The position numbers were made by a program, and so were the translations under genes. 64,000 bases of DNA from Planctomycetota bacterium (GTDB lineage Bacteria; Planctomycetota; Planctomycetia; Planctomycetales; Planctomycetaceae): positions 310,001 to 374,000 of the forward strand of contig JAHZKX010000045.1 of the NCBI GenBank assembly GCA_022600195.1. The letters are read 5' to 3'. The notes beneath the pieces are model-generated. The model saw only the letters and a program-made list of their open reading frames with translations. It made no database searches and had not been told where the DNA came from. Shown here one piece after another: positions 1 through 10,300 of this stretch (positions within the stretch are counted from its first letter, which is position 1; each line of letters begins with the position of its first letter).

Positions 1-2
1 TC

Positions 3-74
3 CCCGACTATCTGCCGTATGGTGTCTGGTTTTATCCCTATTTGCGTAAAAAGACCGGCGTTCGAAAGAAGTAG
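3..74 (+). CDS. C-terminal end of an unknown protein (5' part outside window)
   Basis: An open frame enters from the left edge and ends with TAG at 72-74, giving 23 residues that include the stretch LPYGVWFYPYLRKKTG and a basic tail (VRKK). The aromatic and basic composition looks protein-like and the stop lies 22 bases from the convergent trpA stop, which suits a gene end. Too little is visible to name a family, and chance openness over 72 bases cannot be excluded. Confidence 0.45.
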   Translation, partial: PDYLPYGVWFYPYLRKKTGVRKK

Positions 75-96
75 TTGCGCTATGAGATGAAAACGA

Positions 97-918
97 TCAA
101 CCTTTTGTTGCTGCCACCATTTCGCCAGCATAATCGCCGATGGTTTTGATAACGGAGTCATGACTTTGATTGGGATCAGAAAACGCAGCAAATTGTTTCA
201 CGATAGCCGAACCAATAATAAACCCGTCCGCTTTACCTCGTAGCGTGTTGACATGCTTTGGTTGACTGATACCAAAACCAACGGCCAGAGGCAGATCTGT
301 CAGTTTACGCAATGATTCCAGATGTGTTGTTAATTCTGGTGGAAGCTCATCACGAACACCGGTGATACCTGCGACCGAGATACAATAGATAAACCCACTG
401 GCGGCTTGCATAATGCGCTTCGTACGACCTTCCGGGGTCAGCGGTGAAACGAGTTGGACCAGATCCAGGTTTGCCACATTAGTCTTCTCTGCAAATTCCG
501 GTGCTTCATCACCTGGTAAGTCAGGCACAATCAGTCCGGAGAACCCGGCAGTTCGAGCTTCCTGCAAAAATTTGTCTGCCCCATAACGATAGATAATTGC
601 ATAAGAGACCATGCCCACTAAGGGAGGTAGAGTAATAGATTGATCTGCTGACAGCACTTTCAAAGCTTCGAACAGCCTATGAACCTGAAATCCGTTATTT
701 AAAGCCCGAGTGTAAGATTCTTGAATGACGGGGCCATCTGCAATAGGGTCGCTGTAAGGAAAACCGACTTCAATCAGGTCAACGCCTCGGCTTGCCAGCT
801 CTCTTAAAACGGCGACTGTGGTATTGAGGTCTGGGTCCCCAGCAGTGATAAACGGCATGAACGCCATTCGGTTTTCTGAGGCCACCTGCTTAAATTTATC
901 AGAAATTGATGTTGTCAC
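97..918 (-). CDS. trpA: tryptophan synthase alpha subunit
   Basis: Cleaves indole-3-glycerol phosphate to indole and glyceraldehyde 3-phosphate; the indole is channelled to TrpB in a cytoplasmic alpha2-beta2 complex, the last step of tryptophan synthesis. The 273-residue TIM barrel has the usual length. The N-terminal part has the family signature ITAGDPD, then DLIEVGFPYSDPIADGP, which carries the two catalytic acids (E50 and D61 by my count, the equivalents of E49 and D60 of the enteric enzyme). The C-terminal phosphate-binding region reads VGFGIS and later GFIIGSAIV. The start is GTG at 918; it gives a normal N-terminus, but I see no clear Shine-Dalgarno sequence before it. It follows trpB on the same strand after about 70 bases, so the two are probably co-transcribed. 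No other trp gene is present in the window. Confidence 0.97.
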   Translation of the reverse strand: MTTSISDKFKQVASENRMAFMPFITAGDPDLNTTVAVLRELASRGVDLIEVGFPYSDPIADGPVIQESYTRALNNGFQVHRLFEALKVLSADQSITLPPLVGMVSYAIIYRYGADKFLQEARTAGFSGLIVPDLPGDEAPEFAEKTNVANLDLVQLVSPLTPEGRTKRIMQAASGFIYCISVAGITGVRDELPPELTTHLESLRKLTDLPLAVGFGISQPKHVNTLRGKADGFIIGSAIVKQFAAFSDPNQSHDSVIKTIGDYAGEMVAATKG

Positions 919-987
919 GATTTAATACAATACTTTTACAGGAAGAAGAGAAACGTTTAATAGACGATGTGGATGGATATCAAGGAA

Positions 988-2193
988 TTAAATTTCCTGG
1001 CCTAACAGGCGAGCGACTTCATTTACGTCCTTATCGCCACGACCGGACAGGCAGACGACGATCGTCTCATCAGGACTGGACTCACGTGCCACTTTGAGGG
1101 CGTGGGCGATTGCATGTGATGATTCAATAGCCGGAATAATTCCTTCCAACTTAGCCATCACCTGGAAACCTTCCAACGCTTCGTCGTCGGTAATCGCTGC
1201 ATAGTTGACGCGACCTGAATCTTTCCAGTAACTGTGTTCCGGCCCGACTCCCGGGTAGTCCAAGCCTGCAGAAATCGAATGCACGTCCGAAGTTTGCCCA
1301 TCGTCATCCTGTAAAACATAACCAAAGCTACCATGCAGCACCCCTTTGGCACCATAGCTGAGTGTACTGGCATGCTCGCCCGGTTCCGGTCCTCTTCCGC
1401 CAGCTTCCACGCCTGTCAGTTTTACTGATTCATCGTCAATAAACGGGTAAAACATCCCGGCTGAATTAGAACCCCCTCCGACACAGGCGATTACCTGATC
1501 GGGAAGTTTACCCGTCTGTTCGAGACATTGCTCTCGCGTTTCAGAGCCGATGACAGATTGAAAATCGCGGACCATCATAGGAAAGGGGTGAGGCCCGATG
1601 ACAGAGCCGATGATGTAGTGAGTCGTTTCCACACTCGACATCCAGTCACGCATGGCTTCATTGACAGCGTCCCGCAAAGTGCGAGAACCGCTGGTCACAC
1701 TCCTCACTTCGGCCCCCATCATTTTCATATTGAACACATTCAGTTTTTGACGGCGAATGTCCTCTTCGCCCATATAAACGATGCATTCGAGACCGAAGCG
1801 GGCACAGGCGACCGCAGAGGCAACACCATGCTGGCCGGCCCCGGTTTCCGCGATGATACGTTTTTTCCCCATTCGAATTGCTAATAATGCTTGACCGATG
1901 GTGTTATTGATTTTGTGAGCGCCCGTGTGATTGAGGTCTTCCCGTTTAAAGAATATCTTTCCTCCGCCACAATGTTCAGTCAGCCGTTCCGCAAAATAAA
2001 GCGGGTTAGGGCGTCCGACATAATGTTTTAACAGATCATCCAGCTCGTTCTGGAAAGTGGGATCCTGTTTCGCTTTCTCATATTCCTCAGTCAATTCCTC
2101 CAGGGCATGCATCAGCGTTTCAGGTACAAATCGCCTGCCAAATTCGCCAAATCGACCGGCAGAATCAGGCACGTTAGATAAACTCGTTGTCAT
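988..2193 (-). CDS. trpB: tryptophan synthase beta subunit
   Basis: PLP enzyme that condenses indole with L-serine to make tryptophan; partner of the TrpA encoded just downstream. The PLP lysine lies in the motif HTGAHKINN (K94 from the chosen start), and the phosphate-binding glycine loop is [10 protein letters not shown]. The N-terminus has [15 protein letters not shown], typical of TrpB1-type enzymes. I start the gene at ATG 2193 (401 residues, MTTSLSNVP), because this matches the family N-terminus; the frame stays open to a GTG at 2214 (408 residues), which cannot be excluded. Neither start has a strong ribosome-binding site. The order trpB-trpA is conventional. The upstream 300 bases are shared with a divergent small gene, and I recognise no attenuator or leader peptide there. 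Confidence 0.97.
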   Translation of the reverse strand: MTTSLSNVPDSAGRFGEFGRRFVPETLMHALEELTEEYEKAKQDPTFQNELDDLLKHYVGRPNPLYFAERLTEHCGGGKIFFKREDLNHTGAHKINNTIGQALLAIRMGKKRIIAETGAGQHGVASAVACARFGLECIVYMGEEDIRRQKLNVFNMKMMGAEVRSVTSGSRTLRDAVNEAMRDWMSSVETTHYIIGSVIGPHPFPMMVRDFQSVIGSETREQCLEQTGKLPDQVIACVGGGSNSAGMFYPFIDDESVKLTGVEAGGRGPEPGEHASTLSYGAKGVLHGSFGYVLQDDDGQTSDVHSISAGLDYPGVGPEHSYWKDSGRVNYAAITDDEALEGFQVMAKLEGIIPAIESSHAIAHALKVARESSPDETIVVCLSGRGDKDVNEVARLLGQEI

Positions 2194-2490
2194 AATGGGC
2201 TCAAATATTTTCACTGTAAATTAAAATAGGGTTTGCTCTGACCATTATTGAATTCCCGGTGCCGATGGTCAATGCCCCTCAAACGGACCGTTGAGATTCA
2301 GGAAAGGTTCGACACAGATTTCAGTAATTCGGGATTGTAATGAGTTGCTATATGTACTTTGGTATCATGCTTTTGGGTCGTTTTAGACACAATTATGGAA
2401 CTGTCCAGTCAGAATGGTGTAGGAATTTCCCAAAAATATGATAAAATGCGGGGTGCGAATTGTGAAGCGATTTGTTTCACAAGAAGTTTA

Positions 2491-2499
2491 AGAGGGAGA
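2491..2499 (+). promoter_or_regulatory. ribosome-binding site of the 67-residue gene
   Basis: The purine run AGAGGGAGA ends seven bases before ATG 2507. It is one of the better Shine-Dalgarno matches in the window and is the main reason to treat the following short frame as a real gene. The rest of the 2215-2506 intergenic stretch must hold the divergent promoters for trpB and this gene, but I cannot place -10/-35 boxes convincingly. Confidence 0.6.
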
Positions 2500-2506
2500 A
2501 TGAATT

Positions 2507-2710
2507 ATGAATGCGTCAGATCAAAAATTGGCCGAAGCCATTAATCAAGAATCCGTTCACATTGATGAATTGGAGCGGTATTGCCTCATAGAGAGCAAAC
2601 CCCGCGGTTATCAGAATTTGGATGATAGCGACATTATCATCCCTTCTTTCGGAAGCGCGCTCCGCGCTGCTCGTCGGGAATTAACAGACTTCGAGTCTCC
2701 TGTAGGTTAA
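2507..2710 (+). CDS. small hypothetical protein, 67 residues
   Basis: I do not recognise a family. The product is a soluble, acidic protein with no membrane segment or signal peptide: a helical N-terminal part (MNASDQKLAEAINQE), then a segment with several acidic residues (DELERYCL, LDDSDIII), and a short basic helix (SALRAARREL). The start at 2507 is supported by a good purine-rich Shine-Dalgarno sequence; an overlapping frame beginning at 2359 lacks one and looks random. The gene stands alone on the plus strand, divergent from trpB and convergent with the GT39-type gene whose stop lies 24 bases away. Codon choice is unremarkable. A small lineage-specific protein is the best description. Confidence 0.7.
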   Translation: MNASDQKLAEAINQESVHIDELERYCLIESKPRGYQNLDDSDIIIPSFGSALRAARRELTDFESPVG

Positions 2711-2734
2711 GTCTGTACCAGAGAAAAGTTATCC

Positions 2735-5077
2735 TTATGGAGCAACTGGAAAGATTTGAGCTGTGATGAAGTAGCGCTCGCCTTCTCGCTCAACGATCAG
2801 TTCTGGAGCCCATCTCAGTATTTCTTTTTGTTCATCTTTTCGGAATGCATCGAATTTTCGATAACTAAACTGGTTCGGCAATGGAGGATTCAGGACTCCT
2901 TCTTTCACGAGGTTTTCAAACCGAGATGGTGTAACGTAACTGGTAAAGCCATAGGTGAGTCGATATCGCAGTATTTCCCACCAATTCACATAGACATAAG
3001 CGAGATGTTCTGCCTTGAACTTTTGCTTGATCTCTTTCACAGGTTTCATGGAACGCAACTTCTCAGGCACATCAGGTTCAGATAGCGATGTCCATTTTTG
3101 AAAAAGATCATGATCGAAAACGGTATTATAGATTACAGGAAAATCAGCATAAAAAAGTTCTGCATCACCAACAGAGAGCACTACCTGCTTTGGCCTTAGC
3201 TTCATCTGATTTAGCTGCATGATTTCCGGTCCGGTCATCGAGAGTGCAAACTTGCGCGCATAGTTCAAATCACTCAAATAGGCGTTGTAACCACTCAGGC
3301 CACTCGTTGCGATGCCGAGATTAAAAAGAGCAGCAAATAGAATGGCAATGGACAGACTGATTTTCCAGATTCGCTGTGTGCTCCAGGTGGCACCAACGCC
3401 CGCCAGTACTGCAACCACGGGAATCAGCGGAACCCAGAATCGGTCAATTCGGTGAGTCATCAACCACCATGAAAGAAAAAGGAATCCGACATAAATCCAC
3501 AGCCAGTAGATCAGCTCGCGGTGTTCGCGCTTCAAAAGGGCAAGTGGTGCTAAGCTGAACAACAGTGGGCTCAACCAGTCACTTTTTAGCGTGACATCAA
3601 TCAGTTTAACTCCGAGGTCCTTCAAATCATGTGCATTCGGGCTATGGGCGGTTTTCCACTTTGCATTTAGTTGTTCATTCCAATCGGCTCCGCCAAATAC
3701 CGAATAGAGCAGGGGATAAATGGGATTACCGGTCTCCACAATATTTTTCAATAGCCAGGGACCGATAGCGAGTAGTGTGCCGATAGCAAAGACGACTGCT
3801 AGTTTGAACGTGATAGCTGTTCGTAATTGCTTATCTTGTTTCAGGATACCCCAACTGAATCCTAGTAATGTGAGGCCAAGAGGGATGACGACCGACAACA
3901 CGCCCGGATATTTACAGGCCATCGCCGAACCGGATAATAAGCCGGTCAGACAGGCATAGGCCCAAAGCGAAGACTTACCGTTTTCTGGAGTGGGTTGAGC
4001 GGCTGGTTCCTGCTTAGATGGTTTTTCGGGTATTAAAAGTTTTAACGCCTGAATCGTAAGAATCAAACTCATCAAACTGGCCATTAGATAAAAAGAAAGA
4101 GCCCCTTCAGTATATGCGATAATCGAAAGCCGATAGGTCCAGGGGGTGGTCAAAAAGATCGTTGCTGCCAACCAGCCCGCATTAGAACCAAACCAGCGCC
4201 GTGCAGTTGCAAATACCCCTAATGCGGTGAATAGGGAAAAACTCATCAGAACGAGTTTTCCTGCTTGCGCGCCAGAATACAAGTTGGCTTTTAATGTCAT
4301 CGCCAGTAGCGTCAGCATCTCGGTCAGAAAGGGGAAGCTGGTATAAACATTATGCGGCAAAAAACCAATAAAACCTTGTTGGTAGTATTCTTTTGGACCT
4401 CCGAAATGATATTCCAGTACATCAAAATCGGTAGAGGGTAACATGGAACCCAGGAACATACTCAGCACAAATGGGGTGATCAACAAAAGACAGACGCCTC
4501 GAAATAGCATATCGTGTGTGATGGCGTCGGGCAGAGAAAATGTGCAGGGCAAGGCGGAGCCGGTTTTTACTTTCGATTCTCGACATGCTGAAAAACATCC
4601 CAGCAATGCCGACAACACCAGTAGCAGGTAACAGAGACTCTGGGATAAAATTCCGAGCAAGCCTCCGCCTAAGGTAAGCAATGTAATGACAGAAATTCCT
4701 ACCCCATAAGCGAATACCGTCCGCTCTGCTGTAAAAGGGGCTAACGGAATTTTGATCAGCTTTGTGATCATCTGACCCAGACCCCAGGCCCCCGCAAGGA
4801 TGACAAACGCAATCCCGATCAACGGAAAACGTTGTGGGAAGTAGGCCCAGCCTGATGGGGGCGGGTTCTCCACAGGCAGCGGGTCCACCAGATCCAGTAT
4901 CAGAAAAGGGAGATGTGTCAGTACATCCCAACGGCTCGTAGCGGGATTACTATTAGGAAGAGTGAAACTGATGAAGGCGACGAAAAACAACCACAACCAG
5001 ATCAAAGCGCCGTTCATGAAATTCGGACGATCTTCCAGATCGGGAGTTGTTGAATTTAGTGCAGCTGGCTTAGTCAT
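2735..5077 (-). CDS. GT39/ArnT-like membrane glycosyltransferase
   Basis: Predicted polytopic inner-membrane GT-C glycosyltransferase of 780 residues, of the class that moves a sugar from a polyprenyl-phosphate donor on the periplasmic side. About a dozen hydrophobic segments follow a short cytoplasmic N-terminus (first segment around residues 24-45). The first large loop contains TDFDVLEYHFGGPKEYY (around residue 215), where GT-C enzymes carry their catalytic acidic residue, and later GSAMACKYPG, a motif common in planctomycete GT39-type proteins. The C-terminal ~130 residues are a soluble, probably periplasmic domain. The acceptor is unknown. nadC ends 52 bases upstream on the same strand, so co-transcription is possible although the functions are unrelated. 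Family-level call only. Confidence 0.8.
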   Translation of the reverse strand: MTKPAALNSTTPDLEDRPNFMNGALIWLWLFFVAFISFTLPNSNPATSRWDVLTHLPFLILDLVDPLPVENPPPSGWAYFPQRFPLIGIAFVILAGAWGLGQMITKLIKIPLAPFTAERTVFAYGVGISVITLLTLGGGLLGILSQSLCYLLLVLSALLGCFSACRESKVKTGSALPCTFSLPDAITHDMLFRGVCLLLITPFVLSMFLGSMLPSTDFDVLEYHFGGPKEYYQQGFIGFLPHNVYTSFPFLTEMLTLLAMTLKANLYSGAQAGKLVLMSFSLFTALGVFATARRWFGSNAGWLAATIFLTTPWTYRLSIIAYTEGALSFYLMASLMSLILTIQALKLLIPEKPSKQEPAAQPTPENGKSSLWAYACLTGLLSGSAMACKYPGVLSVVIPLGLTLLGFSWGILKQDKQLRTAITFKLAVVFAIGTLLAIGPWLLKNIVETGNPIYPLLYSVFGGADWNEQLNAKWKTAHSPNAHDLKDLGVKLIDVTLKSDWLSPLLFSLAPLALLKREHRELIYWLWIYVGFLFLSWWLMTHRIDRFWVPLIPVVAVLAGVGATWSTQRIWKISLSIAILFAALFNLGIATSGLSGYNAYLSDLNYARKFALSMTGPEIMQLNQMKLRPKQVVLSVGDAELFYADFPVIYNTVFDHDLFQKWTSLSEPDVPEKLRSMKPVKEIKQKFKAEHLAYVYVNWWEILRYRLTYGFTSYVTPSRFENLVKEGVLNPPLPNQFSYRKFDAFRKDEQKEILRWAPELIVEREGERYFITAQIFPVAP

Positions 5078-5129
5078 CAGTGGCAGTCTAAACAGTATGA
5101 AAGTTGATTATCGATTCATTAAGAATGGT

Positions 5130-6020
5130 TCAGGTGCATTGTTTCCAGTCGAATCCGAGATCCAGTGAGATAGCAGAATGTGTGAGCGCGCCGATACTGA
5201 TTCGTTCCACTCCCGTTTCCGCGATACTGCGAACACGTTCCAGGTTGATGCCTCCCGATGCTTCCAGCAATGTGGTCGGCGATTGTTCATTTCGTAGTTG
5301 TATTGCCTGTTTCAATGTTTCCGGCTTCATGTTGTCCAGTAGAACAATCTCGGGCTTTGCCTGCAACGCATCGACAAGTTGATCAAGTGTGTCAACTTCT
5401 ACTTCAATTCCTTTTTCCCCATTGACTGATTCTCGTGCCTGTCTAATCGCATCTGCGATTGTGGAGTCTGAATTTCGTGTGGCCCATGCAGCCAGATGGT
5501 TGTCTTTAATTAAAATACCATCATAAAGTCCGATGCGATGATTGGTGCCTCCGCCGGCTTTAACCGCATATTTTTCAAGTATGCGCCAGCCTGGAAGTGT
5601 TTTACGAGTATCGAGAATTATAGCGCTGGTTCCCTGGATTGCCTGCACATATTTTGCTGTGAGGGAAGCAACTCCACATAAGTGTGTCATGAAGTTCAGG
5701 ATCGTCCGCTCACCAATCAGAATTGATGCCAAAGGACCGGAATAGGTTGAAATAATTGAACCAGGTTCCAATGTATCGCCGTCAGACAAATGCTGAGTAC
5801 ATTTCACTTCCGAATCCAATTCAGAAAAAACGAGCGAGGCAAGTGGCGTACCAGCCAGAATCCCTGTTTCTCGGGAGACGATTTGGATCTCTCCCTGGTC
5901 GACCTTATTGATCAAAGCCCGGCAAGTGAGATCACCAGCCTGATTCAGGTCTTCCTCCAGACTTAGTTTGATCAGTTTTTTTGCTGCCGCTATCTGGATT
6001 TCAGTAAAGGTTATGGTCAC
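5130..6020 (-). CDS. nadC: nicotinate-nucleotide pyrophosphorylase (carboxylating)
   Basis: Quinolinate phosphoribosyltransferase: converts quinolinate and PRPP to nicotinate mononucleotide, CO2 and pyrophosphate in de novo NAD synthesis. The 296 residues are the normal length. Key motifs are present: the DLTC segment near residue 28, the hallmark RKTLPGWR followed by KAGGGTNHRIGLYDGILIKDNH, then IEVEVDTLDQ and LLDNM, and a C-terminal EASGGINL phosphate-binding strand. The start is GTG at 6020 (product MTITFTEIQ); no other nearby start gives a complete N-terminus. No nadA or nadB is seen nearby. It is divergent from ald across a 158-base A+T-rich region. Confidence 0.96.
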   Translation of the reverse strand: MTITFTEIQIAAAKKLIKLSLEEDLNQAGDLTCRALINKVDQGEIQIVSRETGILAGTPLASLVFSELDSEVKCTQHLSDGDTLEPGSIISTYSGPLASILIGERTILNFMTHLCGVASLTAKYVQAIQGTSAIILDTRKTLPGWRILEKYAVKAGGGTNHRIGLYDGILIKDNHLAAWATRNSDSTIADAIRQARESVNGEKGIEVEVDTLDQLVDALQAKPEIVLLDNMKPETLKQAIQLRNEQSPTTLLEASGGINLERVRSIAETGVERISIGALTHSAISLDLGFDWKQCT

Positions 6021-6167
6021 TGTGAATTCTCTGGCTTTTCTGGAAACGATACCTTTGTCGGTAAGCGATTGAGCAGGTTAAAATTGAAATATGTTGTTGG
6101 AATCAAATAAATAGTATAAAAGAGCAAATATAGAATATCATAGTCGTCTGTAGTATTACATGTAATC

Positions 6168-6173
6168 AGGAGA
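6168..6173 (+). promoter_or_regulatory. ribosome-binding site of ald
   Basis: AGGAGA lies five bases before ATG 6179, an almost ideal Shine-Dalgarno sequence. It fixes the ald start, which also gives the expected N-terminus MIVGVPREIK. Confidence 0.75.
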
Positions 6174-6178
6174 AAACC

Positions 6179-7285
6179 ATGATTGTGGGGGTGCCGCGTG
6201 AAATCAAGCAGGATGAGTACCGGGTTGCTTTAATTCCCGTGGGAGCAGAGGAACTGACTTCTGCAGGGCATACTGTCCTTGTGGAACGCGGTGCCGGCTT
6301 AGGTAGTGGAATACCCGACGAACTCTATGTAGAAAATGGAGCCGAAATTGTGGAATCGGCAGAAGAACTGTTTTCTCGTTCAGAGTTGGTAATTAAAGTC
6401 AAAGAGCCACAACCGGTAGAATGGGCATTACTCAAACCGGGCCAAATTTTGTTTACCTATTTTCACTTTGCCGCGGACGAAGCCTTAACACGCGGTTTTC
6501 TGGAAACTGGCGCGACAGCAGTTGCTTACGAAACTCTGGAAGGAAGCGGTGGGCAACTACCATTATTGACCCCCATGAGTGAGGTTGCCGGGCGCATGAG
6601 TATTCAGGAGGGCGCCAAATATCTTGAACGACCTCAGCTGGGGCGTGGAATACTACTGGGAGGTGTTCCCGGCGTGCCACCCGCTCATATTGTGATACTC
6701 GGTGGTGGAGTTGTGGGAAAAAATGCAGCCCAGATAGCAGCTGGCTTTCAGGCTGATGTCGTGATACTTGATATCAATGTGGATCGCCTGAGATATCTTG
6801 AAGATATCATGCCCGCCAATGTAAATACGTTATATAGTGACCGCCATAATATTCGTGCAGAACTGGAGCTGGCTGATCTGGTGATTGGTGCCGTTTTGAT
6901 TCCCGGAGCCCGCGCACCTGTATTAGTACCTGAGTCGTCACTGAAAATGATGAAGCCGGGAGCCGTGCTCATTGATGTCGCCGTCGATCAGGGTGGCTGC
7001 ATTGAGACATCACGTCCTACAACGCACTCTGATCCCACGTTTGTGGTAGAAGGGGTGGTACATTATTGCGTTGCCAATATGCCGGGCGCAGTCGGTCGTA
7101 CAAGCACTTATGCTTTATGTAATGTGACTTTGCCTTATGCATTGAAACTGGCCAATCTGGGACTGAATGCAGCCTGCTCGCAGGATCATGGGTTACTGAC
7201 GGCAGTAAACATTCATCAAGGACAGATCACCAATCATGCTGTTGCAAAGACGTTTGGACTCGAATGGAAAGAGTATATCACTTGA
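6179..7285 (+). CDS. ald: alanine dehydrogenase
   Basis: NAD-dependent oxidative deamination of L-alanine to pyruvate and ammonium, and the reverse; a cytoplasmic enzyme, usually hexameric. The 368 residues match the family. Substrate-site residues fall at their canonical numbers: R15 (in EYRVAL), K75 (in VKVKEP region) and H96 (in TYFHFA). The segment LLTPMSEVAGRMS precedes the Rossmann nucleotide-binding fingerprint VILGGGVVGKNAA, and VDQGGC supplies the conserved catalytic aspartate region. The start is set by a strong AGGAGA site. The gene ends seven bases before a hairpin terminator shared with the convergent giant gene. It is divergent from nadC. Confidence 0.97.
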   Translation: MIVGVPREIKQDEYRVALIPVGAEELTSAGHTVLVERGAGLGSGIPDELYVENGAEIVESAEELFSRSELVIKVKEPQPVEWALLKPGQILFTYFHFAADEALTRGFLETGATAVAYETLEGSGGQLPLLTPMSEVAGRMSIQEGAKYLERPQLGRGILLGGVPGVPPAHIVILGGGVVGKNAAQIAAGFQADVVILDINVDRLRYLEDIMPANVNTLYSDRHNIRAELELADLVIGAVLIPGARAPVLVPESSLKMMKPGAVLIDVAVDQGGCIETSRPTTHSDPTFVVEGVVHYCVANMPGAVGRTSTYALCNVTLPYALKLANLGLNAACSQDHGLLTAVNIHQGQITNHAVAKTFGLEWKEYIT

Positions 7286-7290
7286 TAAAA

Positions 7291-7321
7291 AAAGAGGTGA
7301 GAAACTGATTCTCACCTCTTT
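7291..7321. terminator. hairpin terminator between ald and the giant gene
   Basis: A perfect 13-bp stem (AAAGAGGTGAGAA at 7291-7303 paired with TTCTCACCTCTTT at 7309-7321) encloses a five-base loop. Read on the minus strand it is followed by a run of seven T, the classic intrinsic terminator form, so it best serves the 16.5-kb minus-strand gene ending at 7356. In the plus direction the T tract is short, so any effect on ald would be weaker. Confidence 0.9.
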
Positions 7322-7355
7322 GAATAACAGATTGATTTAAAATAAATCAGACTGA

Positions 7356-10300
7356 TTAAATCAGTGGTCCTGACCAATCGGCAAACTGGTTGTCAAATTC
7401 TTCGTCAATCATTTCATGATCGACGATTTCTTCCAGTTCGAAATCATGGGCAAAGTCAAATCGAGATGATGTTTCATCAATTCTGATTTTTCCGAACTCA
7501 TCAAACGGAATTTGTTCAGTTTCATAAGAATTATCAAGCAAGGATCCAACCAGTTGATCCAGGTCAGTTGGTGCTTTAGTGCTTAAGACGGAGTTTTGCA
7601 ACTGGGATAAAGGAGCTGAAATCCATTCAGATTGTTGTTCTGATATGACAGTTGTTTCCTGACTGACAGATTGAACAACTGTCTGCGAAGGCTGAACTGT
7701 TGACGGTGCAATCGCCGATGAACGAACTGATTTTTTAATGGATCGAGTTGTATTCGGTGTATTGCTGACCGGAGTCGCGGATGCAGCCATGAGCGGAGCA
7801 CTGATGGGAACAATAACCGCCCCGGCAGCATCTGCATAAGCGGCTTGCAGAATTTGAACATCTAATGTCGAGATCATTTTCCGTGTGGAGGGATCAAGAT
7901 CGTGCCCCATGAGGTCATTGGGATAGAAGTTCTCATCAATATGTAGCCCATCGTCTGACAATGGAGCCACAAAATCCCAACTGGCAAACTGTACCTGCCC
8001 GGAGTTACTGGTTTCCACATGGTCCGAGAAGGCAGAGTAGCCTGTGCTAAATCCGGCAGCATGGCCGACTTCATGTAAAAGCACGGTGTAGAGATCGTAG
8101 TGTCCTTCTGCTGCAGAGCCTGCGATGGCTTGACCATTACTGTCAAAGGAAAGCCCTTCGATGGAAGAGTACCAACCAAGGCCGGCTGCATCGTCATCAA
8201 TATAGACGCGCCCTTTAACCGGAATACCGTTTTCATCAAGTTCCAGAATCTGGCCTTCACCAAGCTGTTGACCACCTAGATCAGTCACTACAACCTGAAT
8301 CGCCAGGTCTTCGTTACCAGTCGCTGTTTTCCATTCATCAACAGCAGAGTCAATCAGTTCATTTAAGGAGTTATCGCCTTCTGTTGTAATTGAAGAACCA
8401 TACCATTCTTTCGGGAAGTTAGAAGGGAAGGCCACATCCTGACCGCTTGCTCTGTTACTACCGTAGTTTGCTGCAAAGTAAGTCAGATCTCTAAAGTTGA
8501 TTTTTCCACTTTTGTCAAAGTCCAGAGACCAGGAAATTCCAGATGTAGAATCGATGACAGACGTTCCATAATAAGATGCAAAAGTCATCAAGTCCCTGAA
8601 GTTAATAACTCCATTATCGTCCAGATCGAAAGGAACGGCCCATAATTCTGTAGTTGGTGATTGAGCTACCGAAGCAGTGACGCCACCAAAGTCGGAAATA
8701 TCAAGTTGAGCATTGATGACTTGAATTCCCAGGTTATGTGGGCCTAAGAAACCTGATGTTTTATCAATGGAGACACCGTCATCACCTAATGATTCAAACT
8801 TCACACGTCCGAGGAGAACCTGATTTCCGGATCCCAGTGTGACATGATTATTTTGGCCACTAATGCCTGAAACGGTTCCATTCAGATCGTTAATCGAAGA
8901 GGAGTTAGAATTACCAAAGGCCGAACCAAACTCTACAGCAGTGGCAGTAAAGAAGTTTGTGTTGTAATTCAAGTCAAATGTACCACCACTGATTCCTGAT
9001 CCATCAGTTGTTGTTCCCCAGACTTCAATCCAGAAACTGTCCCATTCATCAATCCACTGTTCACTTTGAGGAACAGAACCAGTTTCACCGTTGGCGTCCG
9101 TTGATGTGGGGGTTGAAACAAGTGAAGTACTAATGGTTGTTTTTGCAGAGGCTGTACCCGTCAGTGGTGCGCCGCCAGGATCAAGGATTGTTCCAGTGGC
9201 GACAGTCGAGGGGAAGAATTCCAGGATCTGCAAGCCACTAAAGGTGTCAGCCACAAATGCCAGTGTGCCTGTGACATGTAAACTACGGGCACTTCCCGGA
9301 GTGTCAAAGGTATTAGCTAATGTGGGATTAGTGGGGTTCGTGATATCGACTACTTGTAGGCCCGCAGCAGAATCTGCAACGTAAGCAAAATTACCTACAA
9401 CGCGGACACCCGTGGCGACTCCGGACGTATTCAAGCTGCCAACAATAGAAGCCGTTGCCGGTGTGCTGATATCAATAACCTGTAATCCACCTTCTCGATT
9501 TGCGACATAAGCGAAGTTACCAACGACATCCAGCCCAATAGTAGCCCCGCCGGGAGTTGCCACATTGTGAATTTGTGTTGGATTTGTGGGATCGGTGACA
9601 TCGACAATCTGCAGACCATTATTGCCATCGGTAACGTAAGCAATATTTCCAATCACTTGAACACCGCCGGCCAATCCACCCGGAGTCGCTACGCCGAAGC
9701 TCCCCAGATGAGCAGGGGCCGCAGGATTTGTCACATCAAAAATTTGGAGTCCACCGCCGTTACCGCTGTCGTCAGCGACATAAGCCAGGTTGCCAATCAC
9801 TTGAACTCCACGTGCACGGGCCGGAGTTGCAACACTACCAACAAAGGTTGGGTTGGATGGATCAGACACATTCAGAATTTGAAGACCTGCTTCACCGACA
9901 GCCAAGTAAGCCAGGTTTCCGACAACATCAATACCCTGGGCGATTCCGAGGTTATTAAAGCCGTATGCTCCCACATTAAATGGGTTTGATGGGTCAGCAA
10001 CATTAAAGACTTGCAATCCACCATCGCGATCAGCGATATAAGCAAAGTCGCCGACAACATCAACGGCGACAGCCGCGTCTGAGGTAGCAGAGCTACTACG
10101 AGATGCAATACTGGTTAGGAAGACGGCTCGTCCATTGGGGTCAAGGTTTTCCAGAATGACTTCAAATGTTTCAGGGCCTTCTGTAAAACCGTCATCAAAT
10201 ACCGAAACATTAACAGGTAGCTGAGTGACGCCGGGATTGAAGGTCAGTACTTGACCGTTGATTCCCTGGAAATCAATAGGAATGTTAATCGAACTGGCAG

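Noticed and set aside
2359-2544. 61-codon frame overlapping the small 67-residue gene
   Set aside because: No ribosome-binding site; the overlapping 2507 frame has a strong one and a more protein-like composition.
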